Positions 14,105 through 23,855 of a stretch of 49,042 nucleotides of DNA are shown here, piece after piece. Source of the stretch: Patescibacteria group bacterium (GTDB lineage Bacteria; Patescibacteriota; Saccharimonadia; Saccharimonadales; Saccharimonadaceae); assembly GCA_913775275.1 (NCBI GenBank), contig CAJYIP010000059.1, positions 1 to 49,042 on the forward strand, read 5' to 3'. Each line of letters opens with the position of its first letter. Positions within the stretch are counted from its first letter, which is position 1. The notes under the pieces were generated by a model that saw nothing but the letters and a program-made list of their open reading frames with translations, did not search any database and was not told the DNA's origin. Made by a program: the position numbers and the translations under genes.

Positions 14105-17056
14105 ATGTTAAATGATGGTGTGTTCAAGTTAAAACAAAAAACATTATTACTGAGCATATTAGGGATACTTTTCAGCGTATCTTTATCCTTTTTTGCCCTT
14201 AATAGTCCTACTTTTGCGTATATTACGAAGGCAGACTGTGAGGCAAAAGGTGGTTCTTGGATTCCAGGAAATCCGAATATGTCTACGTCGTGTAACTTCA
14301 AATACACGCCAGCTAATCAATTAAAATCTTTTTCTTATTACACTGCATTGTCATCGTGCTTCCGAAACGGAAATATTGAGGGTGCTTTCCTGAGCAACCA
14401 AATGAGTATACGTATATCTGCCGCTGATATAAGTAACCCTGATAAATGGATGGGGGGTAACACCATCAGCACTGGCTACTTAATTGATGGTCAAGACGGT
14501 GAGCAGCAATGTTCAACAATGATTAAACCTGCGCTTGATATGTGGGGATATACATCGAATACTTATAGTGAATTCCTAGATAGCATCGGATATAGCGGAT
14601 CTGCAATGACCTGTACGGGCAGCACAAGCTATGACAGGACGTGTAAACCAAGCACGGGCGGAGATGTATCAGGTGATACTTCGGGGAGCAAAATGCTTAA
14701 TGCATTTCGTACAACCATTAAAAACCGTGCTTATGCAGGCTCTGATCCAACGCTAAATAATAGACCAGATCTTGTTTTCTTGCGTGGCCTTTATCATATT
14801 GAGGCATCTGGTGCGTGTAGTGCTCAGCCATTTAAAAAAGTATCTGATTTAAATGCGGATGAAAAAAATACTTACAAAAATAATGACTTAGGCCCTGCAT
14901 CACAAAATAATGGCTGGAAAGACTACTTAATAGTTTCTCTAGTGAATAGTGATAATTGGAAACGAGAGGATTGGGTATACAAAATAAATCCCGACAGATT
15001 CACGAAGTTCATTAAACTGAACGAAAAGACTGAGGGCGGAAACGACGGAAGAACCTGTATCGTCTTGGCTAGAGAAAGTGGACCTAATGCAGATGCGGTT
15101 GCTAAAGATGCCGCACAGATGATAGCGAATGGCCAAAATCCTGCCGATAAGTACAATGGCATCGTCACTACACCAGGTGGATCTTCTAACATTGGCGGTG
15201 ATGGCTCAACGAATCCAGGTGACCCTGGCACAACTACTACTTGTAATATCGAAGGTCTTGGATGGATATTATGTCCCGTCATGACATTCATGGCCGGAGT
15301 AACCGATGCAGCATATGGTTTCGTTTCAAGCTTACTTGATGTCAAACCTTTACTTATTAACGGTGAGGAACAGGGGATATATGGTGCTTGGTCGATCATG
15401 CGTAACATTGCCAATATCGCATTTGTTATCGCTTTCTTAATTATCATATTCTCTCAATTAACAAGTGTTGGCGTTTCAAACTATGGAATAAAAAAACTGC
15501 TACCAAGGCTTGTTGTTGCAGCAATACTAGCGAATATATCCTACTGGATATGCGCGGTCGCAGTTGACCTATCAAACATCGCCGGATCGTCAATGAAATC
15601 GTTATTTGACAGCCTTCAGGCAAACTTAGGCATTAAGGTGGGTGAATCGCCCTTTGATAGTGGTACTGGCTGGCTTGGCTTTGTAGGTGGAATTCTTGCA
15701 GCGGGAGGAGTCGCAGCTACACTTATGTACTTGCATATGTCCTTACTCATTCCATCCCTGATTTCTGCAGTAGTTGCAATTGTCACGGTATTTGTCGTAC
15801 TAACATTACGACAAGCACTCATTATTTTGTTAATCGTTATTGCACCTCTAGCCTTCGTCGCCTATTTACTACCGAATACCGAAGAATTATTTAATAAGTG
15901 GCGAAAACTGCTTATGACACTACTACTTATGTACCCAATTATTGCAGGTATATTCGGCGCATCTGCATTAGCATCTCAGGTTGTGATGGGGTCGAGTGAT
16001 GATTTCGCAATTGATGTAATGGGGGCGTTGATTTCCATTCTTCCTTTAGCTATCACTCCGCTAGTTATGAAGTTTGCCGGAGGAGTCCTGAATCGCTTTG
16101 GTGGTATCGTCAATAACGTAGACAAGGGTCCTATTGACTACCTAAAGAAACGCGGTGAATCATATAGAACCGCCACTCAAAACAATAGAGCAGCTGAAGC
16201 ATTAAAAGGGAAGCGATTCATCGGAGCTGGATATTTTAGACGGAAATCGCGAAGAGAATTTAGAGACACTGCAGCAAAAGACGCGCTATCGGCAGGCAAC
16301 GCTGCATTCTCAATAACTGACCAAACTGCTGGCGGATACGCACAAACTAGCTCCAGTAGTCAATTAGCAACGAGTGCCATAAACACTGCAAGAAATAATA
16401 CTATTACTAATGGACTTGCGGTAAACGGTAATCAAAATGTATTGAATGCTATGGGCAGCGAAGCTGCTGCAAACGAAGAAATCAAAAAGGCTTTGGCTGC
16501 TCAAACATCAAAAGCAGTTTCTGCAGCCATAGAAGACGTGAAGTTGAGTGCGAATATCTCACCTGGTGATCTAGGTGCGATGTCTCGACAGTTTGGAGAT
16601 GCCGTCAAAAATGGTGACTCAATTACAGCCCGAGCAATGCAAGATATGATGCTTAATTCTGGCGGGAAAGGTGTTCAAACGTGGCGTGAATCTGTTGCCG
16701 GTATCGAAGCTGGAGGCTCTGCAATAGGTGGACAGGTGGGCGAGGATCTACGTAAACATATCCTCGATAAACATCCAGGTATAAAAGGAACGGACGCCTC
16801 TATTATGTCGTGGGCTACAGTCACCGACAAGGACACTGGTCAACGAAGAAAGTTAGCAGATATTCAAGCCGACCAAAGTACATGGGGACTTACCAACGAA
16901 GAGTTCGCTGGCCAAAAAGCATTTGCTCAACATGATGCATTGAATGCAGGTGCAATATCAAAAGAACGTGCTAGCGAGATCATGGGTAATGATGAGTTAA
17001 TGAGCAAAATTGACGAAGGTGTTAAAATCAAGCTTCGAAACCTTAGTGGTTCCTAG
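14105..17056 (+). CDS. VirB6/TrbL-like T4SS channel protein with large ectodomain
   Basis: A 983-aa polytopic protein, the inner-membrane channel of the secretion system. A signal-like segment (LLLSILGILFSVSLSFFAL) opens it. Residues about 35-375 form an extracytoplasmic domain with eight cysteines before the membrane part. Residues about 379-670 contain the multi-helix VirB6 core (GAWSIMRNIANIAFVIAFLIIIFSQL, LPRLVVAAILANISYWICAVAVDLSNI, ALIILLIVIAPLAFVAYLLP). The last 310 residues are soluble, Ala/Gln-rich and presumably cytoplasmic. The listed TTG 14102 start is not needed. ATG 14105 lies against the terminator T run, and GTG 14120 is an alternative preceded by a TGTTAAAT string. No clear Shine-Dalgarno. 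Confidence 0.85.
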   Translation: MLNDGVFKLKQKTLLLSILGILFSVSLSFFALNSPTFAYITKADCEAKGGSWIPGNPNMSTSCNFKYTPANQLKSFSYYTALSSCFRNGNIEGAFLSNQMSIRISAADISNPDKWMGGNTISTGYLIDGQDGEQQCSTMIKPALDMWGYTSNTYSEFLDSIGYSGSAMTCTGSTSYDRTCKPSTGGDVSGDTSGSKMLNAFRTTIKNRAYAGSDPTLNNRPDLVFLRGLYHIEASGACSAQPFKKVSDLNADEKNTYKNNDLGPASQNNGWKDYLIVSLVNSDNWKREDWVYKINPDRFTKFIKLNEKTEGGNDGRTCIVLARESGPNADAVAKDAAQMIANGQNPADKYNGIVTTPGGSSNIGGDGSTNPGDPGTTTTCNIEGLGWILCPVMTFMAGVTDAAYGFVSSLLDVKPLLINGEEQGIYGAWSIMRNIANIAFVIAFLIIIFSQLTSVGVSNYGIKKLLPRLVVAAILANISYWICAVAVDLSNIAGSSMKSLFDSLQANLGIKVGESPFDSGTGWLGFVGGILAAGGVAATLMYLHMSLLIPSLISAVVAIVTVFVVLTLRQALIILLIVIAPLAFVAYLLPNTEELFNKWRKLLMTLLLMYPIIAGIFGASALASQVVMGSSDDFAIDVMGALISILPLAITPLVMKFAGGVLNRFGGIVNNVDKGPIDYLKKRGESYRTATQNNRAAEALKGKRFIGAGYFRRKSRREFRDTAAKDALSAGNAAFSITDQTAGGYAQTSSSSQLATSAINTARNNTITNGLAVNGNQNVLNAMGSEAAANEEIKKALAAQTSKAVSAAIEDVKLSANISPGDLGAMSRQFGDAVKNGDSITARAMQDMMLNSGGKGVQTWRESVAGIEAGGSAIGGQVGEDLRKHILDKHPGIKGTDASIMSWATVTDKDTGQRRKLADIQADQSTWGLTNEEFAGQKAFAQHDALNAGAISKERASEIMGNDELMSKIDEGVKIKLRNLSGS

Positions 17057-17058
17057 AA

Positions 17059-17067
17059 TGCTATACT
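17059..17067 (+). promoter_or_regulatory. Leaderless extended -10 promoter of the prgI gene
   Basis: TGCTATACT lies directly after the VirB6 stop. ATG 17076 is 8 bases from the hexamer, giving a leader of 0-2 bases. Confidence 0.55.
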
Positions 17068-17075
17068 AAACCCAT

Positions 17076-18035
17076 ATGGCAGTCTACAAAGTTCCTCAAG
17101 ATGTTGAAGCAGATGACAAGCTCATCGGGCCGTTTAGCTTTCGTCAATTCATCTACTTGATTATCGTCGTGATGGCTGGGGCGTTGGCGTGGGCACTAGG
17201 AACTATATTCATTGGTTTAGCAATCATCCCTTTACCAGTCGTGTTATTGTTCGGCGCGCTAGCATTACCACTTCGTAAAGACCAGCCGATGGAAATCTAC
17301 TTGGCGGCGATGGTGTCATTTTATCTCAAGCCACGAAAGCGTATGTGGGATCCAGAAGGTGTCGAATCTCGCATTGAGATTACCGAACCGAAAGTAGTAG
17401 AGGTGCGCCGGACAAAAGACATCACGCAAGCTGATGCCGAGCAACGCTTTAGTTATCTTGCAAACCTGGTCGATACGGGTGGGTGGGCGATTCGTGGAAC
17501 GATTGGTGCGCCAAACAGTCCGATGAATACCGATGTATATTTTGAGGCACAGGGAACTGAAGATGTGCTTGATACGAACAATGCTGTTTCTCAGTCGTTC
17601 GATACAATGATGGAAAAGCAAACGGAGAAAATTAAAGAAGAAGCTCGCGCTAGAATGATGCATCCTCAGCCTGAACCGCAGCCACAAGTTCAGCAGACAA
17701 CGCCACAGCCAGCTCAGTCAGTAGCGCCGCCATATACTCAACAAACTCCTGACCCAGTCATCGAGTACAACCCGTATCCGAACTTCCAACAGTCAGTTAT
17801 TCAACCACTTAATGACCCGAGTCACGCGTACCAAGCAAGCCAACAACCAGTTGCCGATGAACCGGGCCCGGCGCCAATATCAACTACCACTAGCGACAAG
17901 CAGGTATCACCTGATATAATGAACCTTGCTAACAATAGCGATTTATCAATCGAAACTATTGCTCACGAGGCGCATCGTATTCATGAAAAAGAAGAACACG
18001 ATTTGACCGAAGAAGTGGTGATTTCGCTCCGATAA
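17076..18035 (+). CDS. PrgI-family T4SS membrane protein
   Basis: A 319-aa protein. The N-terminal 100 residues match the PrgI layout: KVPQDVEADDKLIGPFSFRQFIYLI, two transmembrane helices (about 24-42 and 46-65), then AAMVSFYLKPRKRMWDPEG. PrgI proteins sit beside VirB4 in Gram-positive-type conjugation systems and act as VirB3-like partners of the ATPase. The C-terminal 200 residues are unusual for the family, with a long Pro/Gln-rich stretch (PQPEPQPQVQQTTPQPAQ) and an acidic end (HEKEEHDLTEEVV). The upstream element suggests its own leaderless transcript. Confidence 0.9.
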   Translation: MAVYKVPQDVEADDKLIGPFSFRQFIYLIIVVMAGALAWALGTIFIGLAIIPLPVVLLFGALALPLRKDQPMEIYLAAMVSFYLKPRKRMWDPEGVESRIEITEPKVVEVRRTKDITQADAEQRFSYLANLVDTGGWAIRGTIGAPNSPMNTDVYFEAQGTEDVLDTNNAVSQSFDTMMEKQTEKIKEEARARMMHPQPEPQPQVQQTTPQPAQSVAPPYTQQTPDPVIEYNPYPNFQQSVIQPLNDPSHAYQASQQPVADEPGPAPISTTTSDKQVSPDIMNLANNSDLSIETIAHEAHRIHEKEEHDLTEEVVISLR

Positions 18036-18068
18036 ACGAAATCTAAGAGGGAGTGGGGCGCATCCAGT

Positions 18069-18953
18069 ATGCCACCGAATAATCAATATATTCCACCGAC
18101 GCAGCCAGGCGCACAGCCAGGTCTTCCTCAACAGCCACAGCAATCAATGCCTGCCATGCAACAGCAGATGCCTGCGCAGCCACAGATGGCTATACAGCCT
18201 CAGGCTGTTGGCTCCGGACAACCATCGACGCTTCCTGCACCAAAAAACCCTAACTCAACACAGAGTACACTTCAGCTCTCAGAGGTGCGCGATAACATGG
18301 TGATCATGATGGACGGAACATTCCGTGCTGTTATTGCCTGTAAATCGATCAACTTTGATCTGATGAGTGATCGAGAGCGAGAAGGGGTTGAATATAGCTA
18401 CCAAAACTTCCTTAACTCCTTGAATTTTCCTATTCAAATCCTTATCCGTTCAGAACGGGTTGATATTGGACCGTACATCTCTCAACTAGTGGAAAAGCGC
18501 CGCTCGCAAGATAATATGCTTCTCGGTGTCCTTATGGATGACTATATTAACTTTATTGATGCACTCGCTCAAGAGGCAAACATTATGGAGAAGGCGTTTT
18601 ATATTGTTGTTCCTTATTTCCCTCTCGGCGATGCAGCTAACTTTGTCGAACAAGGGAAAGGTTTCTTTGGAAAACTATTCGGCAAACAGAAGACGACAAG
18701 CCGTATCGATTCTGCCACCTACCAGAAGGCAAAAGATGAGATCCGTCGACGAGTTGATGTGATTCAAGCCGGTTTGTTCCAGATTGGCATTCAGAGCACT
18801 CAATTAGACACCAAATCACTCGGTGAGCTGTACTACAATTTTTACAATCCCGACACGGCTGTTCGCCAGCCACTTGCTAATTTTGATGATGTAACAAGTC
18901 TCTATACTATGAAGGCGACCCCAGGGCAGCCGCAACCGGGAGGACCACAATAA
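18069..18953 (+). CDS. TraC-like protein: VirB4 N-terminal partner encoded separately
   Basis: 294 aa. The first 65 residues are low-complexity Pro/Gln (PPTQPGAQPGLPQQPQQS). From STLQLSEVRDNMVIMMDGTFRAVIAC the sequence fits the N-terminal, ATP-independent domain of TraC/VirB4 proteins, including YSYQNFLNSLNFPIQILIRSERVDIG and a long helical part. It has no Walker motifs. Its stop overlaps the start of the VirB4 ATPase gene as TAATG, so the two halves are made in a coupled way and probably work as one unit. A GGGAGTGGGG ribosome binding site precedes the start. Confidence 0.85.
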   Translation: MPPNNQYIPPTQPGAQPGLPQQPQQSMPAMQQQMPAQPQMAIQPQAVGSGQPSTLPAPKNPNSTQSTLQLSEVRDNMVIMMDGTFRAVIACKSINFDLMSDREREGVEYSYQNFLNSLNFPIQILIRSERVDIGPYISQLVEKRRSQDNMLLGVLMDDYINFIDALAQEANIMEKAFYIVVPYFPLGDAANFVEQGKGFFGKLFGKQKTTSRIDSATYQKAKDEIRRRVDVIQAGLFQIGIQSTQLDTKSLGELYYNFYNPDTAVRQPLANFDDVTSLYTMKATPGQPQPGGPQ

Positions 18954-20800
18954 TGGCTCGTAAACCATCTGCTGTCGATATTGCTGCCGAGCAACGAGCA
19001 CGCGAACAAACGGAAGTCGAAGCTGCCTTCCAAAAGGGTATTTCAACACTTCGTGACCTGATCGCCCCAAGTAGTATTGAAATTCATTCATCATATTTTC
19101 GATTAGGCACAAAGTATGGTCGGACGCTCTATGTATATGGCTATCCACGCCAGATCTATACCGGGTGGCTTAGTAACTTGATTAATGTTGATGAAGTCCT
19201 CGACGTGAGTATGTATATTTACCCGGTCGAGAGCCAAGTCGTATTGAATAATTTGCGTAAAAAAGTGACACAGCTTGAGGCAAGTGCTTCGATCAACAAT
19301 GAAAAAGGGAAGACACGAGACCCAGCTATTGAAGCGGCTATTAACGACGCCGAAGAGCTCCGCGACCAGCTACAACTTGGCGCTGAACGATTCTTCCGAT
19401 ACGGTCTTTACGTGACACTTTATGCCGATAGCCTAGATGAATTGAACTTCGTTCAGAACAAGATCGAAACGATGTTCGGTCAGCAAATGGTATTCAGTAA
19501 GGTTGCCTCTTCTCAACAAGAACAAGGCTTGAATAGTACTATTCCACAGTTGAGTGACCAGTTACAAATTCGTCGAAATATGAATACCGGGGCTATTAGT
19601 ACAAGCTTCCCATTTACTAGTGCCGATTTAACCGACAATACAGGTATCCTTTACGGTATCAATATGCACAATAACGGATTGGTCATCTTTGATCGTTTCC
19701 GCTTAGAAAACGCTAACCTCGTTGTCTTTGCAAAGTCTGGTGCCGGTAAGTCATTTACCGTAAAACTTGAAGCACTCCGTAGTATGATGATGGGCAGTGA
19801 AATTATCATTATCGACCCAGAGAACGAGTACCAAAAGCTAGCCGATGCAGTAGGGGGGAGTTACATTCGTCTCAGCCTCAACTCAAGCACCCGCATCAAC
19901 CCATTCGATTTGCCGCGTGTTATCGATAATGATGAAGCCGACGATGCATTACGAGCAAATCTCGTCACTCTTCACGGTTTATTCCGTTTAATGCTTGGCG
20001 GAACACAAGTGGCCGCAAACGGCGTTCCATTGTCAGCGCTTAGTCCATCCGAAGAAGCCGACCTTGATCAAGCATTGATCGATACCTATGCGCGTGTCGG
20101 CATCACGAGCGATCCGTTAACACATAATTCACCGCCACCAACGATCAGCGACCTATACGATACGTTGCTCCATATGGGCGGAAATGGCCCCCAGCTAGCT
20201 CAACGTCTCCGTAAATATACAACCGGAACCTTTGCGGGTATCTTTAGTCAGCAATCAAATATCGATATCAACAACCCGATGGTCGTCTTTAACATTCGTG
20301 ATCTCGAAGATGAGTTGCGACCAGTCGCGATGTATATCGTCCTGAGCCACATCTGGAATATCACTCGAACCATCCAGAAAAAGCGTATGCTGATTGTTGA
20401 TGAAGCGTGGCAATTAATGAAGTATGACGACTCGGCGAACTTCCTCTTTAGCCTCGCGAAACGAGCACGTAAATATCACCTAGGATTAACAACAATTACC
20501 CAGGACGTCGAAGACTTTATGGGAAGCAAAATGGGCCGTGCTATTGTTGCCAACAGCTCAATGCAACTTTTGCTGAAACAATCATCCAGTGCCGTCGACG
20601 TCCTTTCTGATGTCTTTAAGCTGACCGAAGAAGAGAAGAAGCGCCTTGCAAACTTCCCAATCGGACAAGGCTTATTCTTTGCTGGTCAAAGTCATGTTCA
20701 CATCCAGATCCAAGCTAGCCCGACCGAACAACAACTGATTACAACGAATCCTCAAGCAACCCCCAACAATCCAACCCCTAACGTCTCGCCTCTGCTATAA
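18953..20800 (+). CDS. virB4: VirB4/TraC-type T4SS ATPase
   Basis: 615-aa motor ATPase at the cytoplasmic face of the T4SS. Walker A is AKSGAGKSFT near residue 260 and Walker B RMLIVDEAWQLM near 480, followed by the typical KRARKYHLGLTTITQDVEDF and the late NSSMQLLLKQ segment. IIIIDPENEYQKLADAVGG is another family signature. The N-terminal 200 residues lack the complete VirB4 N-domain, which the preceding gene supplies. An extended -10 for the next gene overlaps the TAA stop. Confidence 0.95.
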   Translation: MARKPSAVDIAAEQRAREQTEVEAAFQKGISTLRDLIAPSSIEIHSSYFRLGTKYGRTLYVYGYPRQIYTGWLSNLINVDEVLDVSMYIYPVESQVVLNNLRKKVTQLEASASINNEKGKTRDPAIEAAINDAEELRDQLQLGAERFFRYGLYVTLYADSLDELNFVQNKIETMFGQQMVFSKVASSQQEQGLNSTIPQLSDQLQIRRNMNTGAISTSFPFTSADLTDNTGILYGINMHNNGLVIFDRFRLENANLVVFAKSGAGKSFTVKLEALRSMMMGSEIIIIDPENEYQKLADAVGGSYIRLSLNSSTRINPFDLPRVIDNDEADDALRANLVTLHGLFRLMLGGTQVAANGVPLSALSPSEEADLDQALIDTYARVGITSDPLTHNSPPPTISDLYDTLLHMGGNGPQLAQRLRKYTTGTFAGIFSQQSNIDINNPMVVFNIRDLEDELRPVAMYIVLSHIWNITRTIQKKRMLIVDEAWQLMKYDDSANFLFSLAKRARKYHLGLTTITQDVEDFMGSKMGRAIVANSSMQLLLKQSSSAVDVLSDVFKLTEEEKKRLANFPIGQGLFFAGQSHVHIQIQASPTEQQLITTNPQATPNNPTPNVSPLL

Positions 20801-20801
20801 T
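20793..20801 (+). promoter_or_regulatory. Extended -10 promoter for the 1013-aa gene
   Basis: TGCTATAAT overlaps the virB4 stop. The gap to ATG 20813 is 11 bases (leader about 5 bases). Confidence 0.5.
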
Positions 20802-20812
20802 AGGTACCAGAT

Positions 20813-23800
20813 ATGGCGTCTCCAAACTCAACATTGCCGCCGAGAACTCCAGAGGAACAGGATAGTCGGTACAACCCTTTTGAACAGGCTCAAAAAGAGC
20901 AGATGGGCGCAGGGTACGTTTCGAGTGGCGCCGACCAAGCCGAAGCCTTTGCTAATGATCCGAATAATAGCACTGAGGCAGCTCGTAAAGCCGAAGAAAA
21001 TGTTCCGCCAGCTCAAGATGATCGACAAGGGCTCTATCGTCCATCTCGTAAAGGAAAAATTAGCTTTCGCGGCCGTGCGAAAGACTTCATCAAAAGACGT
21101 GGTGCCATTGTCGGTATCCTAGGTATTTTAGGTATTGGTGGTGGGGTAGGGGTAGGATTTTTTGGGCCAGTGACAATGTTACAAAACTTAGCTGATAATC
21201 TAACTATTTCTAATGATTCGGTATCACCATCTATGCAGAAACGGTTCATGGGGATTTTCGGAAAAGCAACTGCTGTCACACCCGACGGAATATGTATTAA
21301 TTCTTCTCGGGCGATCAAATGTAAAATGGGGCGTATTTCAAATAAAGCATTAGGTCAACTTAATAGCCGAGCCGGTATTGTACCCTTTTTCGACGACGGT
21401 GTCACTAACACAGATAGTAAAACTGGCTATCCATCGAAAAATCCAAAAGGATACACCGTTCCAACTAGCGACGGTAAGACAAGGAATATTCTCGCTAACG
21501 ATCTAATTGGTTACTTGAGTCAGAAAGAAAATAGCAAGATAGCCGCTAAAGTCCTCGGTCAAGGTGGTGCATTTAATGTTCGCTTCATGGCTATGTCAGG
21601 CGGTCATTTCAACAAGATGCTCGGTAAGTACGGTCTACAAAAAAACGGTGGATTAGCCGATGGAAAGAATAAGCGAGGAACAGTCGCTGAGAGACTCTTG
21701 GCTACTCGCGAGAAGCTCCAAGCAACGCAGCCAGATAGTGCTAAAATTGCTGAAGCAAGCAGCAAAACTATAGTTGCTGATAAAGTGAATAAACATATGA
21801 ATAGGGCAGCAAAAGGTGGTATTGGTTACCAGGTTGCCTATGGAACATGTATCGGCGTAAAAATACCTGCCTATGCCGCAATGGGTGCAGCGGCCGTTCA
21901 AATGACCCAAGTAATGCCAGCCGCTTGGAATACCGTCCTATCCCCAGCAGCGAAACAACGTGCTTCAGGTGTGGAAACTGCAAATGCTATGACTCCAGAG
22001 GATCAAGATGCGATTGGCTCAATCTTAACCGATAGAACAGCCCGTGATGGTGATGGAAAAATGACATCAGCCCTCGATTCTCCAGTTCTTTTGTCGGCAA
22101 TGGGTGTAGATAAAGGCAAGCCTGCGGTCGCAACTGATTACACACCTGGATTTAGTGTGTTGAAGAATCCAGTCGTTACTGCCGCCCAAGGTACTGAGAA
22201 GGCAACCGAACCAGCCTGTAACGTCATTATGAGTCCTGCAGCTTTATACAGTGCCATGGCAGTTGACGCAGCTATTACCATTGGAACTTCAGCAACTGTC
22301 ATTGGTGGGGTGATTAAGATCGGCGCTAGTTTAATCGTGAGTGAAATAGCGACAAAAACAGCTACCGCAGTTGCAGAGAATATTGCTGGTGGTATCCTTG
22401 CCGACTTAGCAAAGAGCGATAAGATCACCACCGCCAAAGGCCAAGCTTTTGGTGACGTTCTCGGGGTTTCAGCACTGTCGTTCTTTGCTTCAAATGGTAT
22501 GTCACGCGGGCTTCCAGCACTAAAAAAATCTCAGTTAGCCGGCTTCGCACAACTCAAACAAGAAAACGAAGCATTCGAACGACAGATGGCGATCGCATCG
22601 CTTAGTCCGTTCGATACATCTAGTCGCTACACTTTTCTTGGAAGCATCGTTCATAATTTCCAATTAGCGGCTTTAGCAAATGGAAGCTACACGACAATGT
22701 CAGCTTTCGGATCAATACCAAACATGATTGCCAGCGCACTAACTCCTCAAACGTTTGCTGCGACAAATCAAACACAAGAGTCGTGCGGCTACGCGGCCGA
22801 CTTTAATCTTGAAGCTGAAAATCCAGCAGACACGCCAGCAATTAACGCTGCTGGGTTACCTTGCACGGGACTAACGAGTGAACAGGCATCAATGTCCTCG
22901 GATGAAGCAATATCATTGCTTGAAAATGAAGGGTGGCTTGATACATCAAAAGATGTACCAGAAAATGCTTCTTTGGATACGCTACGTAGTTCCGGTATTA
23001 TCAAAAGTGACACACTAATGACTGACTTTATCGACACATGCACCGATGCGTCTAACGGAGAATATCTTATTAATTCTGGAAGTTGTACTGTAAATGGTAC
23101 ATCATCGGCGAGCGTAACAGTCGCCTGTGAAGGCGAAGGCTGTAAAAAAGAAGATGGTACCGACGAAGGTACTCCGGCAGCCGGCCTGAAGAACGCTCGA
23201 TCACTCAACGCTATCAGCGTCTTCCTTCTCGACTTCCAGATTCACCAATCGATCAATGGTGAAGACGTTATAGAATCTGAGGCTAGTCCTGGTACGAGTA
23301 CCCCAGCAACAGGCCGACCAGATGGTGCGATAGACAAGGATCGTGGCTGGACCTTAGCAAAAGGCGTCGATTACTCTAAATACCCTTGCGACCCTCGAAC
23401 AATTGATAGAGGTGTTCACACCAATGCAACTGAAGGATTTACAATTCGACGTTGTCAAATCACTCACAATACCGGCAATAACGACACGAACGGAACTAAC
23501 CAAGTTGCGTCTGTCGTATCAACCAATATGATGAATATGCTTGAAGCTGCCCGCGCAGCAGGGATCGAACTTGGAATCAGTGATGGTCTTCGTTTGAGCT
23601 TTGATAGAGGATATTACTCTGAACACATTACTGGTTTAGCAGCCGACTTAGGCGCACCACGCGCTGGTGCAACAATCTGTTTCGGTGGTGATAGTCAGAA
23701 CGGATACGGCAACCAAGCGAACGCGGAAGCTGCATGTCTGCGTAAAGGTGGTATACAAAACGAAGCGTATCAATGGCTCAAAGCAAACGCTGCGAATTAC

Positions 23801-23854
23801 GGCTATTATAATTACGTAAAAGAACCATGGCACTGGTCAACGAGTGGATCATAA
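20813..23854 (+). CDS. T4SS-associated membrane protein with C-terminal M15/VanY-like peptidase domain
   Basis: 1013 aa. A charged cytoplasmic N-terminus of about 90 residues is followed by a Gly-rich transmembrane helix (AIVGILGILGIGGGVGVGFFG). A very long extracytoplasmic part has two further hydrophobic stretches (around 470-530) and more than a dozen cysteines. The C-terminal 150 residues match D-Ala-D-Ala carboxypeptidases of the M15B/VanY type: ISDGLRLSFDRGYYSEHITGLAADLG (zinc ligands His and Asp, near 936) and EPWHWS near 1003 (catalytic Glu and third ligand His). It probably trims peptidoglycan where the machine crosses the wall. Start ATG 20813 has no strong Shine-Dalgarno. Confidence 0.82.
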   Translation: MASPNSTLPPRTPEEQDSRYNPFEQAQKEQMGAGYVSSGADQAEAFANDPNNSTEAARKAEENVPPAQDDRQGLYRPSRKGKISFRGRAKDFIKRRGAIVGILGILGIGGGVGVGFFGPVTMLQNLADNLTISNDSVSPSMQKRFMGIFGKATAVTPDGICINSSRAIKCKMGRISNKALGQLNSRAGIVPFFDDGVTNTDSKTGYPSKNPKGYTVPTSDGKTRNILANDLIGYLSQKENSKIAAKVLGQGGAFNVRFMAMSGGHFNKMLGKYGLQKNGGLADGKNKRGTVAERLLATREKLQATQPDSAKIAEASSKTIVADKVNKHMNRAAKGGIGYQVAYGTCIGVKIPAYAAMGAAAVQMTQVMPAAWNTVLSPAAKQRASGVETANAMTPEDQDAIGSILTDRTARDGDGKMTSALDSPVLLSAMGVDKGKPAVATDYTPGFSVLKNPVVTAAQGTEKATEPACNVIMSPAALYSAMAVDAAITIGTSATVIGGVIKIGASLIVSEIATKTATAVAENIAGGILADLAKSDKITTAKGQAFGDVLGVSALSFFASNGMSRGLPALKKSQLAGFAQLKQENEAFERQMAIASLSPFDTSSRYTFLGSIVHNFQLAALANGSYTTMSAFGSIPNMIASALTPQTFAATNQTQESCGYAADFNLEAENPADTPAINAAGLPCTGLTSEQASMSSDEAISLLENEGWLDTSKDVPENASLDTLRSSGIIKSDTLMTDFIDTCTDASNGEYLINSGSCTVNGTSSASVTVACEGEGCKKEDGTDEGTPAAGLKNARSLNAISVFLLDFQIHQSINGEDVIESEASPGTSTPATGRPDGAIDKDRGWTLAKGVDYSKYPCDPRTIDRGVHTNATEGFTIRRCQITHNTGNNDTNGTNQVASVVSTNMMNMLEAARAAGIELGISDGLRLSFDRGYYSEHITGLAADLGAPRAGATICFGGDSQNGYGNQANAEAACLRKGGIQNEAYQWLKANAANYGYYNYVKEPWHWSTSGS

Positions 23855-23855
23855 T

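Noticed and set aside
14923-15447. 174-aa minus-strand ORF opposite the VirB6-like gene
   Set aside because: Antisense to a well-supported membrane protein, with no start signals.
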